This document shows, piece by piece, positions 33,812 through 46,260 of a DNA stretch of 64,000 bases. Every line of letters starts with the position of its first letter. Within the stretch, counting starts at the first letter, position 1. The notes beneath the pieces are model-generated. The model did no database searches. It saw nothing but the letters and a program-made list of their open reading frames with translations, and was not told the origin of the DNA. Origin of the DNA: Hemileia vastatrix (lineage: Eukaryota > Basidiomycota > Pucciniomycetes > Pucciniales > Zaghouaniaceae); contig JASXTE010000014.1 in assembly GCA_030280995.1 (NCBI GenBank), positions 23,779,150 to 23,843,149 of the forward strand. The letters run 5' to 3'. Both the position numbers and the translations under genes were made by a program.

Positions 33812-36800
33812 TGATCACCAAATGAAGCAGTGTTTATTTCAGAGAATAACCTATCCACTTACTCTGTTGTTCTACCCTTACATTGATACAATAAATTAAA
33901 AGATTTTAACAGGTGTGCAGAAGGTTTTTTTGAGGAAGAAACTTCAAATTTTCTTTTTCCATTCATGCTCACTTTAAAAAAATTGTTTTCAGGATACAAT
34001 TTGATACCAAACATGGTTAAAGTGTGATTTCCCATAATGAACCAATTGCTTAAATTGTCATTTTTCATCACAACAAATTCACATATAGCTCTGACAAATC
34101 CACCATTATATTTAAATAATACAGTGGTTTTGTATTTGCCAATGGGACATAAAACTGAACCATAACCTTTCCATTTTTCAGATGTTATAGGTAATAATTT
34201 GCATTGATAATCCTTATCTACAGAAGCAAGTGCTTTCTCAGACACAACACTTCCCCCAGCACCAGAGTCAAGAGTAACCTCAACATATTTACCATTATTG
34301 ATAACTGGTGCCCTCAAAGGTGATATTAATATGGAACTGTCAGTAATATTTCTAATTACTTCAGCATTTTCTACAGAAGATAAGTCAATATCACAATTAT
34401 TAGACCAATTATCTAAATATTGGATATCTTTTTCTAAAACCAGAACTTCCTGAGAAGACTCATGGTCATAAGAGATATTGATATTACAGTCACTGGAGGA
34501 ATCATCAAGATCATCTTGAGTATTCTCAGATTCCTCATTTTGTTCTTCAAGATGAATTTTCTTGTCACAAATATGTCCTTTTTTCCATGGTTTGTTACAT
34601 TTAAAACAAGTATTAGTTGCATATTTCTTTTGAGCAACTGGGGCAGAGGGTCTACCAGTTTTTTCTGGAAGCTTTGTGGAGAGCTTTTGTTGGTCATAAT
34701 AAGATTTAACAGGATAATTCCTTGGTTCGTATCTATGATTTGATAGGACTTCATTACAGATATTAATAAAGGAAGAATTCTCTCTCACATGCTCAATTCT
34801 TGCCACAATCAAATCCCTCAGAGAATTTGGTAATTTATAGAGAATTTTATCTCTCAAAATATCATAATCCATTTTAGAATCCAAGGCTCTAAGAATTTTT
34901 GTAATTTTTAATAAGGAAAACAATAGGTTTTTCAGGAGAGGAGGACACATATTTAGCATTCTCATATAATCTCTGCTGGGCAAGCCTGAATTTGGAACCA
35001 CCAAATTGATTTTCAATCAATGTTTTCCACTCTTTCCAAGTATAATGTTGATTGTCCAGTAAAACAGATTCATACCACATTAAAGCTAAATTGCAAGATA
35101 AAGAAATTAATTTAGAGACAATTTCTTCATCTGGCAATTTATAAGAGTCTTTCAGATTATCAATTCTCTGAACAAAGTGTTGCCAGTCAGATGAAGAGTC
35201 ACCATCAAAAGTGGGATATTGATCCAGTTTGGGCCAATTTTTCTGGCTACTGGGATGGTCCATCCTTTTGTTTAAATTATTTATCATTAATAATTCCTGA
35301 AGTTTAGCCAGGTGTTCAGAAATTTTATTATTTACAGAAACAGCTGGTACATGACCATTACAAGATTTTTTGCTAGTAGCAAAAGATTTTACAGACTCAT
35401 TGTCAGTTTTTTTAATGGCTGAAATATGGGGAAGAAAAGAGTTGCTCTGTTCAGGTTCCTTTCCCTTATTTTTATGCAGCTTATGGGCAGAATTCTCATC
35501 TATAGCATAATTATTGATGGTTAAGGCTGAAAATTTTTCCTACAGGTCAGACACTTAGTTTCTTATCCTTTGAATTTCAGACATTTGGTCATTTATTTTT
35601 TCAAGGGATAAAATATTTCTGTCCTCAAAAACTGTGTGTTTGGTACTTGGTGCATGTAAATCATTTTTTAGATTTTTCAACTCATTGTGTAGAGATTTAA
35701 TTTCACCTTTTAATGAATAATTTTCCTCAATAAGGTGTTTCAATTCACTCAAGGTTTTATGCAGACTGATATTCTTATCTGAGATAGCTCTATGGTCACT
35801 CCTTATTTGTTTTTGTTGGCTAAGAACAATATTCAAGGTTTCTTTGATTTTAAAATAAGCTGTATCTTATACAGAAGAGCTTACTTTACAATGCAAGTGC
35901 AAATTATTTAATCTATCACTCTCATGTATTAACACATCTCTCAAATGTTTGTCTTTCACCACATTAAAATCAAGTGTATCTTTCAATATTTCTTTAGAAG
36001 TTTTCTCAATTAAAGTATAGACTTCAGGGGAAACAGAATCATTCTTAATTGCAAGAGAATGATTAATTAAAGAAGTAGAATTCAAATGTAAATGTTCATC
36101 AAATTATAATTTGCTAATTACATCATTGGGGCTACTCATTAAAGGAAGTTGTCTTTTTAAGGGTTTAACTGTTCTTTCACCAGGATCCACAATATTACCT
36201 GTGGAAGAAGATTTGTTATTATACATAAAAACATGTTTATCAAACAAATTACTTACCATGGCAAGGGAGGAAACTTCCCCTGTGCCTTCTTTCTTCTGCC
36301 TCCCTGATAAGGATGGGGCTGAGGAGATGGATGGTAGGTTGGTGTCCTGTATGGGCCAGGGTGTTGAGCTGTTGGTAGCTGAACATTCTGTTGGTAATGG
36401 TTAATCAAGTAATCCAATTTCCACTGCTCCACTTGCAGAGTGTTTTGGTTTTGAGTGAAGGAGCTGGGTGCCTGATGGGGCTGAGGTTGAGGCTGAGGCT
36501 GAGAGGCTGGGAAAGGAGGAGGTTGAGCCTGTTTGGGATTTAATAACTCCTGAATCTGTTGCCAGAGTGTGTCTACTCTTGCCTTGTACTTCATACTTTC
36601 TGCCATCAGTTCTTTTATGTGACTGGAAAGGTTGTTTACTTGTTGAGTCAGTGGTATTTTATTTATTTTTATACCCTTTAGTGGATTTTCCTGATTTATC
36701 AGAGATTTTGCTTCTTTCAGAGGTGTTTGGTGAGGGGGTTTTGCAACTTCTCCTGCCATTTCCATGTCCTGAAGGTTTTTTGTCAGCTGAAGAATTTTTG

Positions 36801-36913
36801 TAAGTTAGTTTAGAAGAACCTACAGATTCAGTGTCAACATCCACTTCAATCTCATCCACATGTAAGTTATCCATGCTGTTAGCCAAACTACTTGACATTA
36901 AAACTGTGAACAA
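33812..36913 (-). pseudogene. Element D ORF1, gag and protease
   Basis: On the minus strand, ORF1 exon 1 starts at about 36898. A 55-nt intron 36769-36823 (GTAGGT, branch-like CTAAC, TTCAG) joins in phase 0 to exon 2, which ends PLPW then TAA at 36253 inside GTAAGT. Proline/glutamine-rich tracts and HPYQGG match A and C. Coiled-coil gag follows (36085-35555, two frames). Then come the capsid-like domain (35287-34930), a frameshift, zinc knuckle CFKCNKPWKKGHIC near 34600, and protease with intact DSGA near 34260. Sequence stops at 33812 against element C. Confidence 0.75.
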
Positions 36914-37601
36914 AGAATCAAAATTATTTTAATGATTCAAATTTTTATTTTCAAAATAAAATATAATTAATTGATTTTTTAACAAAACAAAAAAAAAATA
37001 ATTTTTTATTCAAAAATCAATTAATTAACAAAAAATGTAATACAAATATATGTAATTACAATTATTTATTAAGAAATACCAATAATTATAATGGGACCAA
37101 CCAAAAAAGGTTTTATAAGTCAACCAAAATAATTAATACCAAAAAAAATATATTGGCAATATTGGGACTAAGCACTGAGTACTATTATGGTCAACCAATA
37201 AATCAAAAAATATTGTAATAATATTAATTTAATAATTTATTAAAAATTTAATGATCTTCTAGGACTAAGAGTATAACTCTATTATGGTCAACTAGGAATA
37301 AAAATTTTTTTTAAAAAAATTAACGCTTACACTCAGTGAATCAGCAATTAAGCCACAATCACTGTTATTGCAATAAAAATTTAATAATATAAGTGAGAGG
37401 TGCAAAGGTTAACTTACTATATTGATCAAGAAATCACCTCAAAATTAGATATTATTCAGCTTAATATAAACCTAAAAGGTCGAACCCAAGTTCAAAACAC
37501 GGTCGCAGAAAAAAATTTCTTTTTTAGCTTGGGTGGTCCATGTGCAATGTTGTTTGTCGCAAAGTGGTGTATTGTCGTTGTCCTTTGGAAAGGCCTCCAA
37601 T
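36914..37601 (-). repeat. Leader of D with three large hairpins
   Basis: On the minus strand: post-LTR block GGAGGCCTTTCC, then TTTCTGCGACCGTG with GAACTTGG (the counterpart of the antisense-tRNA-like segment), then hairpins near 37285, 37201 and 37130. Their arms are CTAG/CTAG, ATTGG/CCAAT and TTGG/CCAT, each followed by TT GAC and closed by GTC. The short-unit array of A, B and C is absent or lost. Confidence 0.55.
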
Positions 37602-38897
37602 TTTAAGCCGGTTGTCTAGAAGAAGAAGATGAAGATGAAAGAAATAAAAGGGAACTAGGATAAGGTGAGGAGATAGTAATTAATAATAAATGAAATTTAA
37701 AATTTTAATTAAAAGAAGAGAGAGAAATAAAGAAATGCAATGACAATTGCCTGAGTAGAGACACAATGGGAGGTTCAATTTAAATATAATAATTATTATT
37801 TTAATAAATTATATCTCAGTGTGCGGTTCACAATTACTATAATTAATAGACTTACTGCAACCTTAGAATATTTATTTACCTTTTAAATTAGACTTATAAT
37901 ACTAATAAAAAATAGAATAAATGTGTTATATATATTTAAAAAATATGTTAAAATTGAGTGTAATAAGTGATGCAGCTACAGGGAATTATCCAAAGCCTTT
38001 TATAAGCAAAGGCTCCTCTGAAGCACCACAAATGAGTAATTACAAAGTAGTAATAAAGTGAAAGAAGAATATAGAAGAATATAACTAAAACATAGAGATT
38101 GAGAGAAAAACATGAAACAATAAACTAAACCCGTGAGTAAGTAACCAATTTTCCCACCATAAGTTCCCAAAACAATTAATTAAAATAATCAGTAACTAAG
38201 TAAGTCTGAAACATAAGAGCAGTGAGTAAAATAACCCAAAACAGATATTACAGTGAGATGTAAAGGGTTTAATTAAAACAAATAGAATTATTTTCACGCA
38301 AAAATCCATGTAATCAATTTAATCCAGTATAAAGCAAATTTAATTAATTGTTTTAACTATGTAATAAATTCAATAACTAGTTTAAATGAAACAAATAATT
38401 AATTTAATGATATTTCTAATTTAAAGTGAGAATTTTAATACCATCTTATTAAAATGTGTTTTAATTTATTTAATAATTATACTGACACAATTAAGGGTCA
38501 AAAAAGTGCCCAATATTATTGTTTAATAAGATATGTATGGCTTTATTTAATATATAATTTTAATTAATTAATTTAATTACATTATAAGTTAATTTTACAC
38601 TTATAATTTATAATATATGTTTATAATTAATTAATTCTTAATATATATTTATTAAATACATAAAAATGCGCCATAATTTATAGAATATATATCATGCTTA
38701 ATTTAAATGTATAAATAATTTATATAATAATAAAATTAATATAATACTTATTATATATATTTAATCAAATAATTATATCATTTCATTATGCAATATAATA
38801 TTAATTTATATACATAATAAGCATATTTTTACGCCCTCTTTTAGTTCCAGTAAATTGACATAAAATTTACTGGGCTCCTGGTATAGCCTGGCTGACA
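37602..38897 (-). repeat. 5' LTR of element D
   Basis: Minus-strand start TGTCAGCCAGGCTATACC at 38897. TATA-like TTATAAAAGGC on the minus strand near 38003. The end near 37602 (CTTAAA) corresponds to CTTACA in the 3' copy. Confidence 0.85.
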
Positions 38898-38902
38898 CCC
38901 AC

Positions 38903-39191
38903 AAACTACACTGTAATCACACTTTATCTGTATTGCACTTGTCAGATTTATTAAGGAATTGAACAAAGCATAAGCGACGGATATTTTGATATTTCAGTGC
39001 ACAAATACAAAAGCTCAAAATGGTAGAAAATTCATACTACGCACACTACAACTATGATTGTGTGCATGTACTTAATTCACACTTATAGGATATAAGTGTG
39101 ATTGTTCTCATTTTTTTATTTTCTTTCGATATTGGAATTATCCAATCATATATTATTTAAGAGCACAGTATCACTTACAAACAGAAGTATG
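38903..39191. other. Spacer without recognised features
   Basis: AT-rich sequence between the target duplication of D and the Tc1/mariner-like terminus. No gene or repeat was recognised. Confidence 0.4.
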
Positions 39192-40275
39192 TACAGTGCC
39201 CGGCAAGAAGTCCTCGCGATTATTTAGGCTTAGGACCTTCCAGCAACCACCACCTCATCTCACTCTTTAGCACTATCCTCCCCTCAAACCACTTGATTAT
39301 CCTCAGAATATGATTAATTGACCTCTCATGTATAAAATAGTGCAGTTATTTTTTCATTTCTCTCAAGCTTTATTGATTTAGATGCTGTCAAAATTTGAGT
39401 TATTTTTTCATTTTTTTCTAACGATGGCAAAGGCTGTGAATAAGATACAGGTCCTCAATATCATGATTTCCATAACAAATAACATTCTCCTGCATCTAAA
39501 CTGAAAAATGAAGCTAACTGTGATCAAATTATCCTTTCCCCAACCTATATATTGGACCTCAAAGTCATCGTGATTTCATGTCAACCCCCCCCTGTCATTT
39601 TTTGCCACCATCTAAAACAGCAACCAAGGTGCACAAAAACTCATTGGTTTTAGAATAAACACAATCAGATGGTTTGTAAATGTCCTTCCAAGGCTTTTAT
39701 TCACAATATAACCCACTCAAATGGCTATTTTCGTGCTGATGACCCCTGGTGACCCTCATCCGAAAATCGATTTTTTCACCTCATTTTCATTCTATTTTTG
39801 ACAGTTTAAGGTCTCAAATCATCATCATGTGTGTTTACCTTTCATTTTTAGTTGTTCTAACCTTGTGGGGATGTCTCATCCTTAATTTACTTTCTTGCAT
39901 TGTCTCAATAACTCAATTATAAGATAAACTGTTTGAGTAAAGCAATTTTTGGCTTCATAAATATAATAGGGGGTGTCAGTTCTGGCAAATCCGCACTTAC
40001 AAATCCGCACTTAAATTTGACCAAATCCGCACTTAAATAAGTGCGGATTTCCAAAACACACTAGCCCCAATACTGGTGGATTTCAAAATGAAATAAGTCA
40101 CTTATTTCACTCAAATCCGCACTTTCTCAACCAAAAGTGCTGATTTCACCATCAAGTCCCATTTCACTGATTTGTCAGCATCATCCCATTCATACACAGC
40201 ACTCCGCAGCATAACACTTCATAACTCAAAACATCGTACATCACTTACATCTTCATATCAGATCATATAAGAGTC

Positions 40276-41535
40276 ATGCCTTCCTCACTTTCAAATCGTG
40301 ATAAATTACATAAAGCAAAGACTTTCATGGCGCTTGAACTGCTCTTGGACTCTGATTCCGATTCTGATCTAGAAGAAGATTTTGTCGTTTTATCAAAAAT
40401 GGCCAGGAAATGTTACCTTCTTCCCAGAAAGCCTCAAGTACTTCATACCCCCAAGTACACCATCCAAACACTTCTTAGCCTATCTACACCCAGTTTTAGA
40501 CAGCTGTTCAGGACTTCTCAGGAATGTTTCCTTAAATTGCTTGAGCTTATTCAGGATCATCCCATATTTCACAATAATTCTCAAAAAGAACAACAACATC
40601 CTTCAATTCAATTGGCCATCACACTATGTCGTTTGGGTTCAAATGGTAATGGAGCCGCTTTGAAACGTTTAGAAAATGTCTTTGATTTAGGGTATGGTTC
40701 AGTTAACACTTATACCAAATGATGTATCACTGCCATCAACTCCTTGGAATCTCAACTTCTCACCTGGCCAACAAAAGAAGAGCGACTTGAATCATCTCAG
40801 GTTATGCAAGCAGAGGGCTTTCCAGGATGTATTGGTTTTGTTGATGGTACTACTATTCCTTTGAGCCAGAAACCTGGTCAAGGTGGAAACAATTACTTTG
40901 ACCGTAAAAAGAGGTAGATTATTTTTAACTCCTTTCATCCTCCTTGAAACTAACACAAACAAATATATCTTCTTTATAGATATTCAATTAACGTTCAGCT
41001 TATATGTGACGTAAACAAAAAATTTATATCATTCTTCGCTGGCTATCCTGGCTCATGTCATGACTCCTACGTCTTCCAAAGAATGCATATTTCAAATGAA
41101 CCTGAAAAATTCTTTGATGAAAATCAGTATCTTCTTGCAGATTCTGCTTATGTGAATGGAAAGTATGTACTTCCTGCTTTTCGGGGAGCAGCTTCAGAAG
41201 ACAGTCAAAATGCCAAATTCAACAATCATTTGGCAAAGTCAAGAGTCCGTATTGAACATTCTATTGGAATCTTGAAAGGCCGTTTTTCTAGTTTAAGGGA
41301 ATTAAGAAGTCCTCTTAGAAATAAATCTAAAATGGAGGCGGTGATCAACTGGATTCTGTGTTGCACTATACTTCATAACCTACTTGCTGACCTCAAAGAT
41401 CAATGGTTAGAGCTGTATGAAGATGAACAAGTTGATTCACCTCCGACTATATCCAACACTTCTATTTCTCAATCAACTAGTATAAGGGCGAAAATCCTTC
41501 CAATAACACTCCAACATTTTTCAACGCAATTTTAA
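40276..41535 (+). pseudogene. Harbinger-type DDE transposase, one in-frame stop
   Basis: Two exons, 40276-40913 and 40980-41535, separated by a 66-nt intron (GTAGAT...TTATAG); the joined frame is 397 codons. The catalytic triad is visible: D in FVDGTT (about residue 189), D in LLADSAY (about 266) and E in RIEHSIG (about 304), the layout of Harbinger (DDE_Tnp_4) nucleases. The only lesion seen is TGA at 40723-40725 (codon 150), where the second copy at 56 kb has CCC. The same intron position occurs in that copy. The enzyme would cut at the transposon ends. It could be very recently inactivated, or read through. Confidence 0.8.
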
Positions 41536-41823
41536 TTTTTTTCTCTTTCTCTTCAAATTATCAATTTGCATGTATTATTCACTGAGAATGGTAAATTTTT
41601 TGCATATTTTTTTGGTTTTTGAATTTGCTGTTAAAGTCTTATTTTTTTTTCTCTCTGTGTTTTCTTTCATCAACTCAACATGAAATCGCATATTTTCAGC
41701 AAACGCATATTTTTTCAGTCACTCAAAGGTTGGGAAAGAGTTGGAAGGGAAGATTAAGGGTTCCGAGGCATTTTAAATGAAGAAAAGGGTCTGGGAGAGG
41801 TTGAGAGGGGTGAAATGGGGATC

Positions 41824-43634
41824 AAAAGAGGATGGCATACAATGGGGCTGGGAGGATAGCGAAAGGCATGGGGAGGGAAGACAAGCATGTGTTGATAGAA
41901 TTGAAAGGGATGGAGATTGGTGCAAACAGAGTGTGAAAATAGGAGGATGAACTCTGTTCTTCGGGCGAAGAACAGAGTTCACTTCCATAAAATATTAGCT
42001 GAAACATAGTTTTCAATTCTGTAAAAACAGTTGTAAGTAATAGAAAAAGTCACTGATTTTTTTTATATGTAATCCTTGCTTTACGAGGAGACTTTTGTGA
42101 CGAAGCAGATTTTTGAGTTACCTTTAAAAGAGGATGGCATACAATGGGGCTGGGAGGATAGCGAAAGGCATGGGGAGGGAAGACAAGCATGTGTTGATAG
42201 AATTGAAAGGGATGGAGATTGGTGCAAACAGAGTGTGAAAATAGGAGGATGAACTCTGTTCTTCGGGCGAAGAACAGAGTTCACTTCCATAAAATATTAG
42301 CTGAAACATAGTTTTCAATTCTGTAAAAACAGTTGTAAGTAATAGAAAAAGTCACTGATTTTTTTTATATGTAATCCTTGCTTTACGAGGAGACTTTTGT
42401 GACGAAGCAGATTTTTGAGTTACCTTTAAAAGAGGATGGCATACAATGGGGCTGGGAGGATAGCGAAAGGCATGGGGAGGGAAGACAAGCATGTGTTGAT
42501 AGAATTGAAAGGGATGGAGATTGGTGCAAACAGAGTGTGAAAATAGGAGGATGAACTCTGTTCTTCGGGCGAAGAACAGAGTTCACTTCCATAAAATATT
42601 AGCTGAAACATAGTTTTCAATTCTGTAAAAACAGTTGTAAGTAATAGAAAAAGTCACTGATTTTTTTTATATGTAATCCTTGCTTTACGAGGAGACTTTT
42701 GTGACGAAGCAGATTTTTGAGTTACCTTTAAAAGAGGATGGCATACAATGGGGCTGGGAGGATAGCGAAAGGCATGGGGAGGGAAGACAAGCATGTGTTG
42801 ATAGAATTGAAAGGGATGGAGATTGGTGCAAACAGAGTGTGAAAATAGGAGGATGAACTCTGTTCTTCGGGCGAAGAACAGAGTTCACTTCCATAAAATA
42901 TTAGCTGAAACATAGTTTTCAATTCTGTAAAAACAGTTGTAAGTAATAGAAAAAGTCACTGATTTTTTTTATATGTAATCCTTGCTTTACGAGGAGACTT
43001 TTGTGACGAAGCAGATTTTTGAGTTACCTTTAAAAGAGGATGGCATACAATGGGGCTGGGAGGATAGCGAAAGGCATGGGGAGGGAAGACAAGCATGTGT
43101 TGATAGAATTGAAAGGGATGGAGATTGGTGCAAACAGAGTGTGAAAATAGGAGGATGAACTCTGTTCTTCGGGCGAAGAACAGAGTTCACTTCCATAAAA
43201 TATTAGCTGAAACATAGTTTTCAATTCTGTAAAAACAGTTGTAAGTAATAGAAAAAGTCACTGATTTTTTTTATATGTAATCCTTGCTTTACGAGGAGAC
43301 TTTTGTGACGAAGCAGATTTTTGAGTTACCTTTAAAAGAGGATGGCATACAATGGGGCTGGGAGGATAGCGAAAGGCATGGGGAGGGAAGACAAGCATGT
43401 GTTGATAGAATTGAAAGGGATGGAGATTGGTGCAAACAGAGTGTGAAAATAGGAGGATGAACTCTGTTCTTCGGGCGAAGAACAGAGCTCACTTCCATAA
43501 AATATTAGCTGAAACATAGTTTTCAATTCTGTAAAAACAGTTGTAAGTAATAGAAAAAGTCACTGATTTTTTTTATATGTAATCCTTGCTTTACGAGGAG
43601 ACTTTTGTGACGAAGCAGATTTTTGAGTTACCTT
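41824..43634. repeat. Six-copy 302-bp tandem satellite inside the transposon
   Basis: Units begin at about 41824, 42126, 42428, 42730, 43032 and 43334 with AAAAGAGGATGGCATACAA. They are essentially identical; the one clear change is GAGTTCAC to GAGCTCAC in the last unit. Each unit has a perfect 15-bp inverted repeat (GAACTCTGTTCTTCG and its complement) separated only by GG. The 64- and 69-codon frames on the minus strand recur with the unit and look incidental. Confidence 0.95.
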
Positions 43635-44144
43635 TTGAGATTTGGAATGTCTGGGAGGCATTATGAAACTGGCACATAACAAGAAAAAAGATTAAAAAGT
43701 AGAAGAAATAAGTAAAAAAGAATGTAAACATGCCTGGTCAAAATATTGAAAATGTCAGGAAGGGGTGTGTGCCGAGGATTGATGGGTAGGTAGCGAGGAA
43801 GGTCAGTGTGTCACATGTGACAGGGATGGGGTAAGAAAGGAAGGGATGTTTTGTGGCCAAAATGTGGTTGTGAAAAAAAATGGGAAAAAAGTGCTGATTT
43901 GAGGTCATAACTGACACCCTTTTTTGAAATAAGTGACTTTTTTGCAAAATTTAAGTGCTGATTTGTAAGTGCTGATTTGGTTTGAAATCCGCACTTAATT
44001 TAAGTGCGGATTTGCCAGAACTGACACCCCCTAATCTAAAGGCTTAGAAGCACCAAAAAGGTAGTTGCAATGTTGAGAAGAGACCATTATTTTGGTTTAT
44101 ACTTAGCAAAATAAAATCTCCAGGATTTCTTGCCGGGTATTTTA

Positions 44145-45775
44145 CACAGTTTTCTGCTAATTTTTTCTAGTCGCCGATTGTATCCCTGCGATCAGCAAGA
44201 TAACAATTGAAATTCATTTATTTCTTTTTATAGGTTGTTTGGATCAATAGTAAATCTCCCAATCAAAAATTTTATACGCAGAATCAAAAACAAAACTTAA
44301 CATTCACATGAGAAAAAGATTATATTAAACATGAAGATTGATGGTATGGGGTTGATGGGTCGACATAACAAAGATGGTTTTAAAAATAGTAGAAAAAAGG
44401 TTTACGCTTAAAAATGAGGAAGGTGGAATTAATTAGAATAATGGATGCCCTTAATCTTCTCCGATTTTCTATCATTTTGTGTTGCATAAAAGTAAGAGCC
44501 CGAGAAACAAATGACATCATTGGTTCCTTTCCCATTCTCCAGCACGTATTACACAATGATATCAGTTTTGGGAGTAAGTAAGCTAAAAGTGCATTACACA
44601 TTAAAATAGTGTGTTCTAAGTAGCGATACCACGCGCTATATTTCAACCCTACCGCACGTAAAAAAGTGGGTTAAAGCACGTAAGTTTAATACTTTCGTTA
44701 AAATAACTAGTTTTAGTCCACATCCAGCCTTTTTTTCTTGGCAAAATGAACTGTTGCTAGTTATTCCAATCGACGACTTTACATACTTTTATTAATGTTA
44801 TTTATAATATAGAGTATCAAGAAAAGATTTGAAGGATAGTTAGAGGACTATGAATACCTATGGCAAGGGCCGAAAAAGAGTCATTCATAAATACCCACAA
44901 GATGATTTGCAAATGGTATAAAACTTGACTTTAAGTATACAGCTACCTGAAAAAAAGCTTGTGACTCGAAAAAATTTCTTCTCCTATTCCCCCAAGAATC
45001 TGAGGTTGCCTTAAGGAATCTAGGTTGGGACTATCTAAGAGCCTAGATGAATTAGGCTAGCTAATCAAAACTCACCTTCTCAAGTGTAACTAAGTTGTAA
45101 AATCAAATCTCAACAAACTATGGCAAAGCAAAAAAAAAAAAAATATAAGTAAAAGACATCAACTTGGATGATTTTACTCCTTTTTTTACTCTCATTTGTA
45201 CTTTTTAAGTTAAAACATCATCATCCCCCCTTCATGAAAATGTTTTCATTACAGCTATATTAGAAATGATTTGTGCAAAAATCAAAATTATGGACAGAGT
45301 TACCCAGCATTTTTGGCACAAACATCTGGCAGATCCTGCCAGATTTTTGTCAAAAAACTTAAAACTTGTACAAACCCACTTAGGATCTGTCACTGGCGGC
45401 AAATCCTGCAGGACTTATCTGCCAAAAAAAATTGTTTTCGCACAAACCATTTCCAATATAGCTGTTCGTCTTAGAACTTGAAGCCAAGTCACCAAGAAAA
45501 AAAAAGCTGGCATAACAGGTCCCTATTCCTGACTGAATAATAGTAATTCAATTAGGCGGGAGGATCTGCTAACAGTTGCCCTCATTTTTTTTCTGATGAG
45601 TTTAGTTTAGATGTTACTCTTGCTTACACTACTGCAGAACTTTTAACTAAGAAGAAGTATCATAGTTTCGAGATTCCAACAAAATGATTCTCAAAGACAT
45701 TAAAAGCAACCAGAATAAATGGTTTGATTTTTTATTCTTTTTTAATTTAATCAGGCATAGCTAGGTCATTCGACA

Positions 45776-45806
<31 letters not shown>

Positions 45807-46260
45807 ACATTGGTTAATAATGTTTAGTGATATATACTCAGAAACTGAGAAGCACACATGCAAAAGGGTGAATCAAATATAAACGACATGACAAGAAAAA
45901 CATTAATAAAATAAAGATTGCTTTAGACCAATGAACCTGGGTCAAATAATAAGATATTCAGAACATCATATAGGCAAACAGGCTAAACAATTACCGGAAT
46001 CAAAAAATTGGAGTTCCCAATACAAAATAGATATGCAAAGTAACAATCTTTGGTTATATTAAAGTCTCCTTACCCTAGAGAAGTAGGCTACTGGAGACGA
46101 AGAAAGAAGAATATAAAGAGACAAAAGGGGGTGGCCCAAATTGAAAGATTGATTGGAAGAGTAAGGCTATGATACTTTCAGAACAGCAATGAAAACTGAA
46201 GTGGGTTCACGCTAAGTATTCTTCCTCAGCCATTTTTAGAAGACCGCATCACATTTGAGG
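44145..46260. other. Intergenic DNA, no gene found
   Basis: No coding signature. Contains a run of about 27 A at 45776-45802, interrupted near its end, and short frames of 67-88 codons without recognisable domains. Composition is somewhat less AT-biased than the retrotransposon regions. Confidence 0.4.

Larger units (their letters stand above)
22107..38897 (-). mobile_element. Ty3/gypsy chromovirus D (contains element C)
   Basis: A minus-strand element with LTRs 22107-23414 (3') and 37602-38897 (5'), flanked by TCCAC (22102-22106) and CCCAC (38898-38902), a 5-bp duplication with one change. Internal order on the minus strand is leader, ORF1, coiled-coil gag, zinc knuckle, protease, then a gap, then RT, RNase H, integrase, chromodomain, polypurine tract. 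Element C lies within RT. About 0.5 kb of D's protease-RT junction is missing next to it. The LTRs are about 1.3 kb, longer than those of A and B, but share the start TGTCAGCCAG and the CCAGTAAA...TTACTGG stem. Confidence 0.88.
39969..44031. mobile_element. PIF/Harbinger-type transposon with internal satellite
   Basis: The terminal inverted repeats start GGGGGTGTCAGTTCTGGCAA, match over about 33 bp, and are flanked by TA (39967-39968, 44032-44033). A three-base TAA/ATA duplication is only partly met. Inside both ends sit further self-complementary repeats of AATCCGCACTTA. The cargo is a DDE_Tnp_4-type transposase (40276-41535) and a six-copy 302-bp tandem array (41824-43634). No Myb-like partner gene was seen. 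Confidence 0.85.
39194..44142. mobile_element. Tc1/mariner-like TIR element split by the Harbinger transposon
   Basis: Left terminus CAGTGCCCGGCAAGAAGTCC (39194-39213) and right terminus, inverted, AAATACCCGGCAAGAAATCC (44142-44123) match at 16 of 20 positions. TA dinucleotides flank both (39192-39193, 44143-44144). Without the inserted transposon the element is about 0.9 kb, too small for an intact transposase, and none was recognised inside. It is therefore a non-autonomous or decayed copy; the superfamily is inferred from TIR style and the TA target. Confidence 0.6.

Noticed and set aside
41773..43526. Repeated 64- and 69-codon frames on the minus strand as a gene family
   Set aside because: They recur only because the 302-bp unit repeats; composition is unremarkable and no domain or start context supports them.
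41824..43634. CRISPR-like array, because of regular identical repeats
   Set aside because: There are no unique spacers, the unit is 302 bp, and the context is a eukaryotic transposon.
44380..44646. 88-codon minus-strand frame as a small gene
   Set aside because: No recognisable domain, intron or conserved feature; frames of this length are common by chance in AT-rich DNA.
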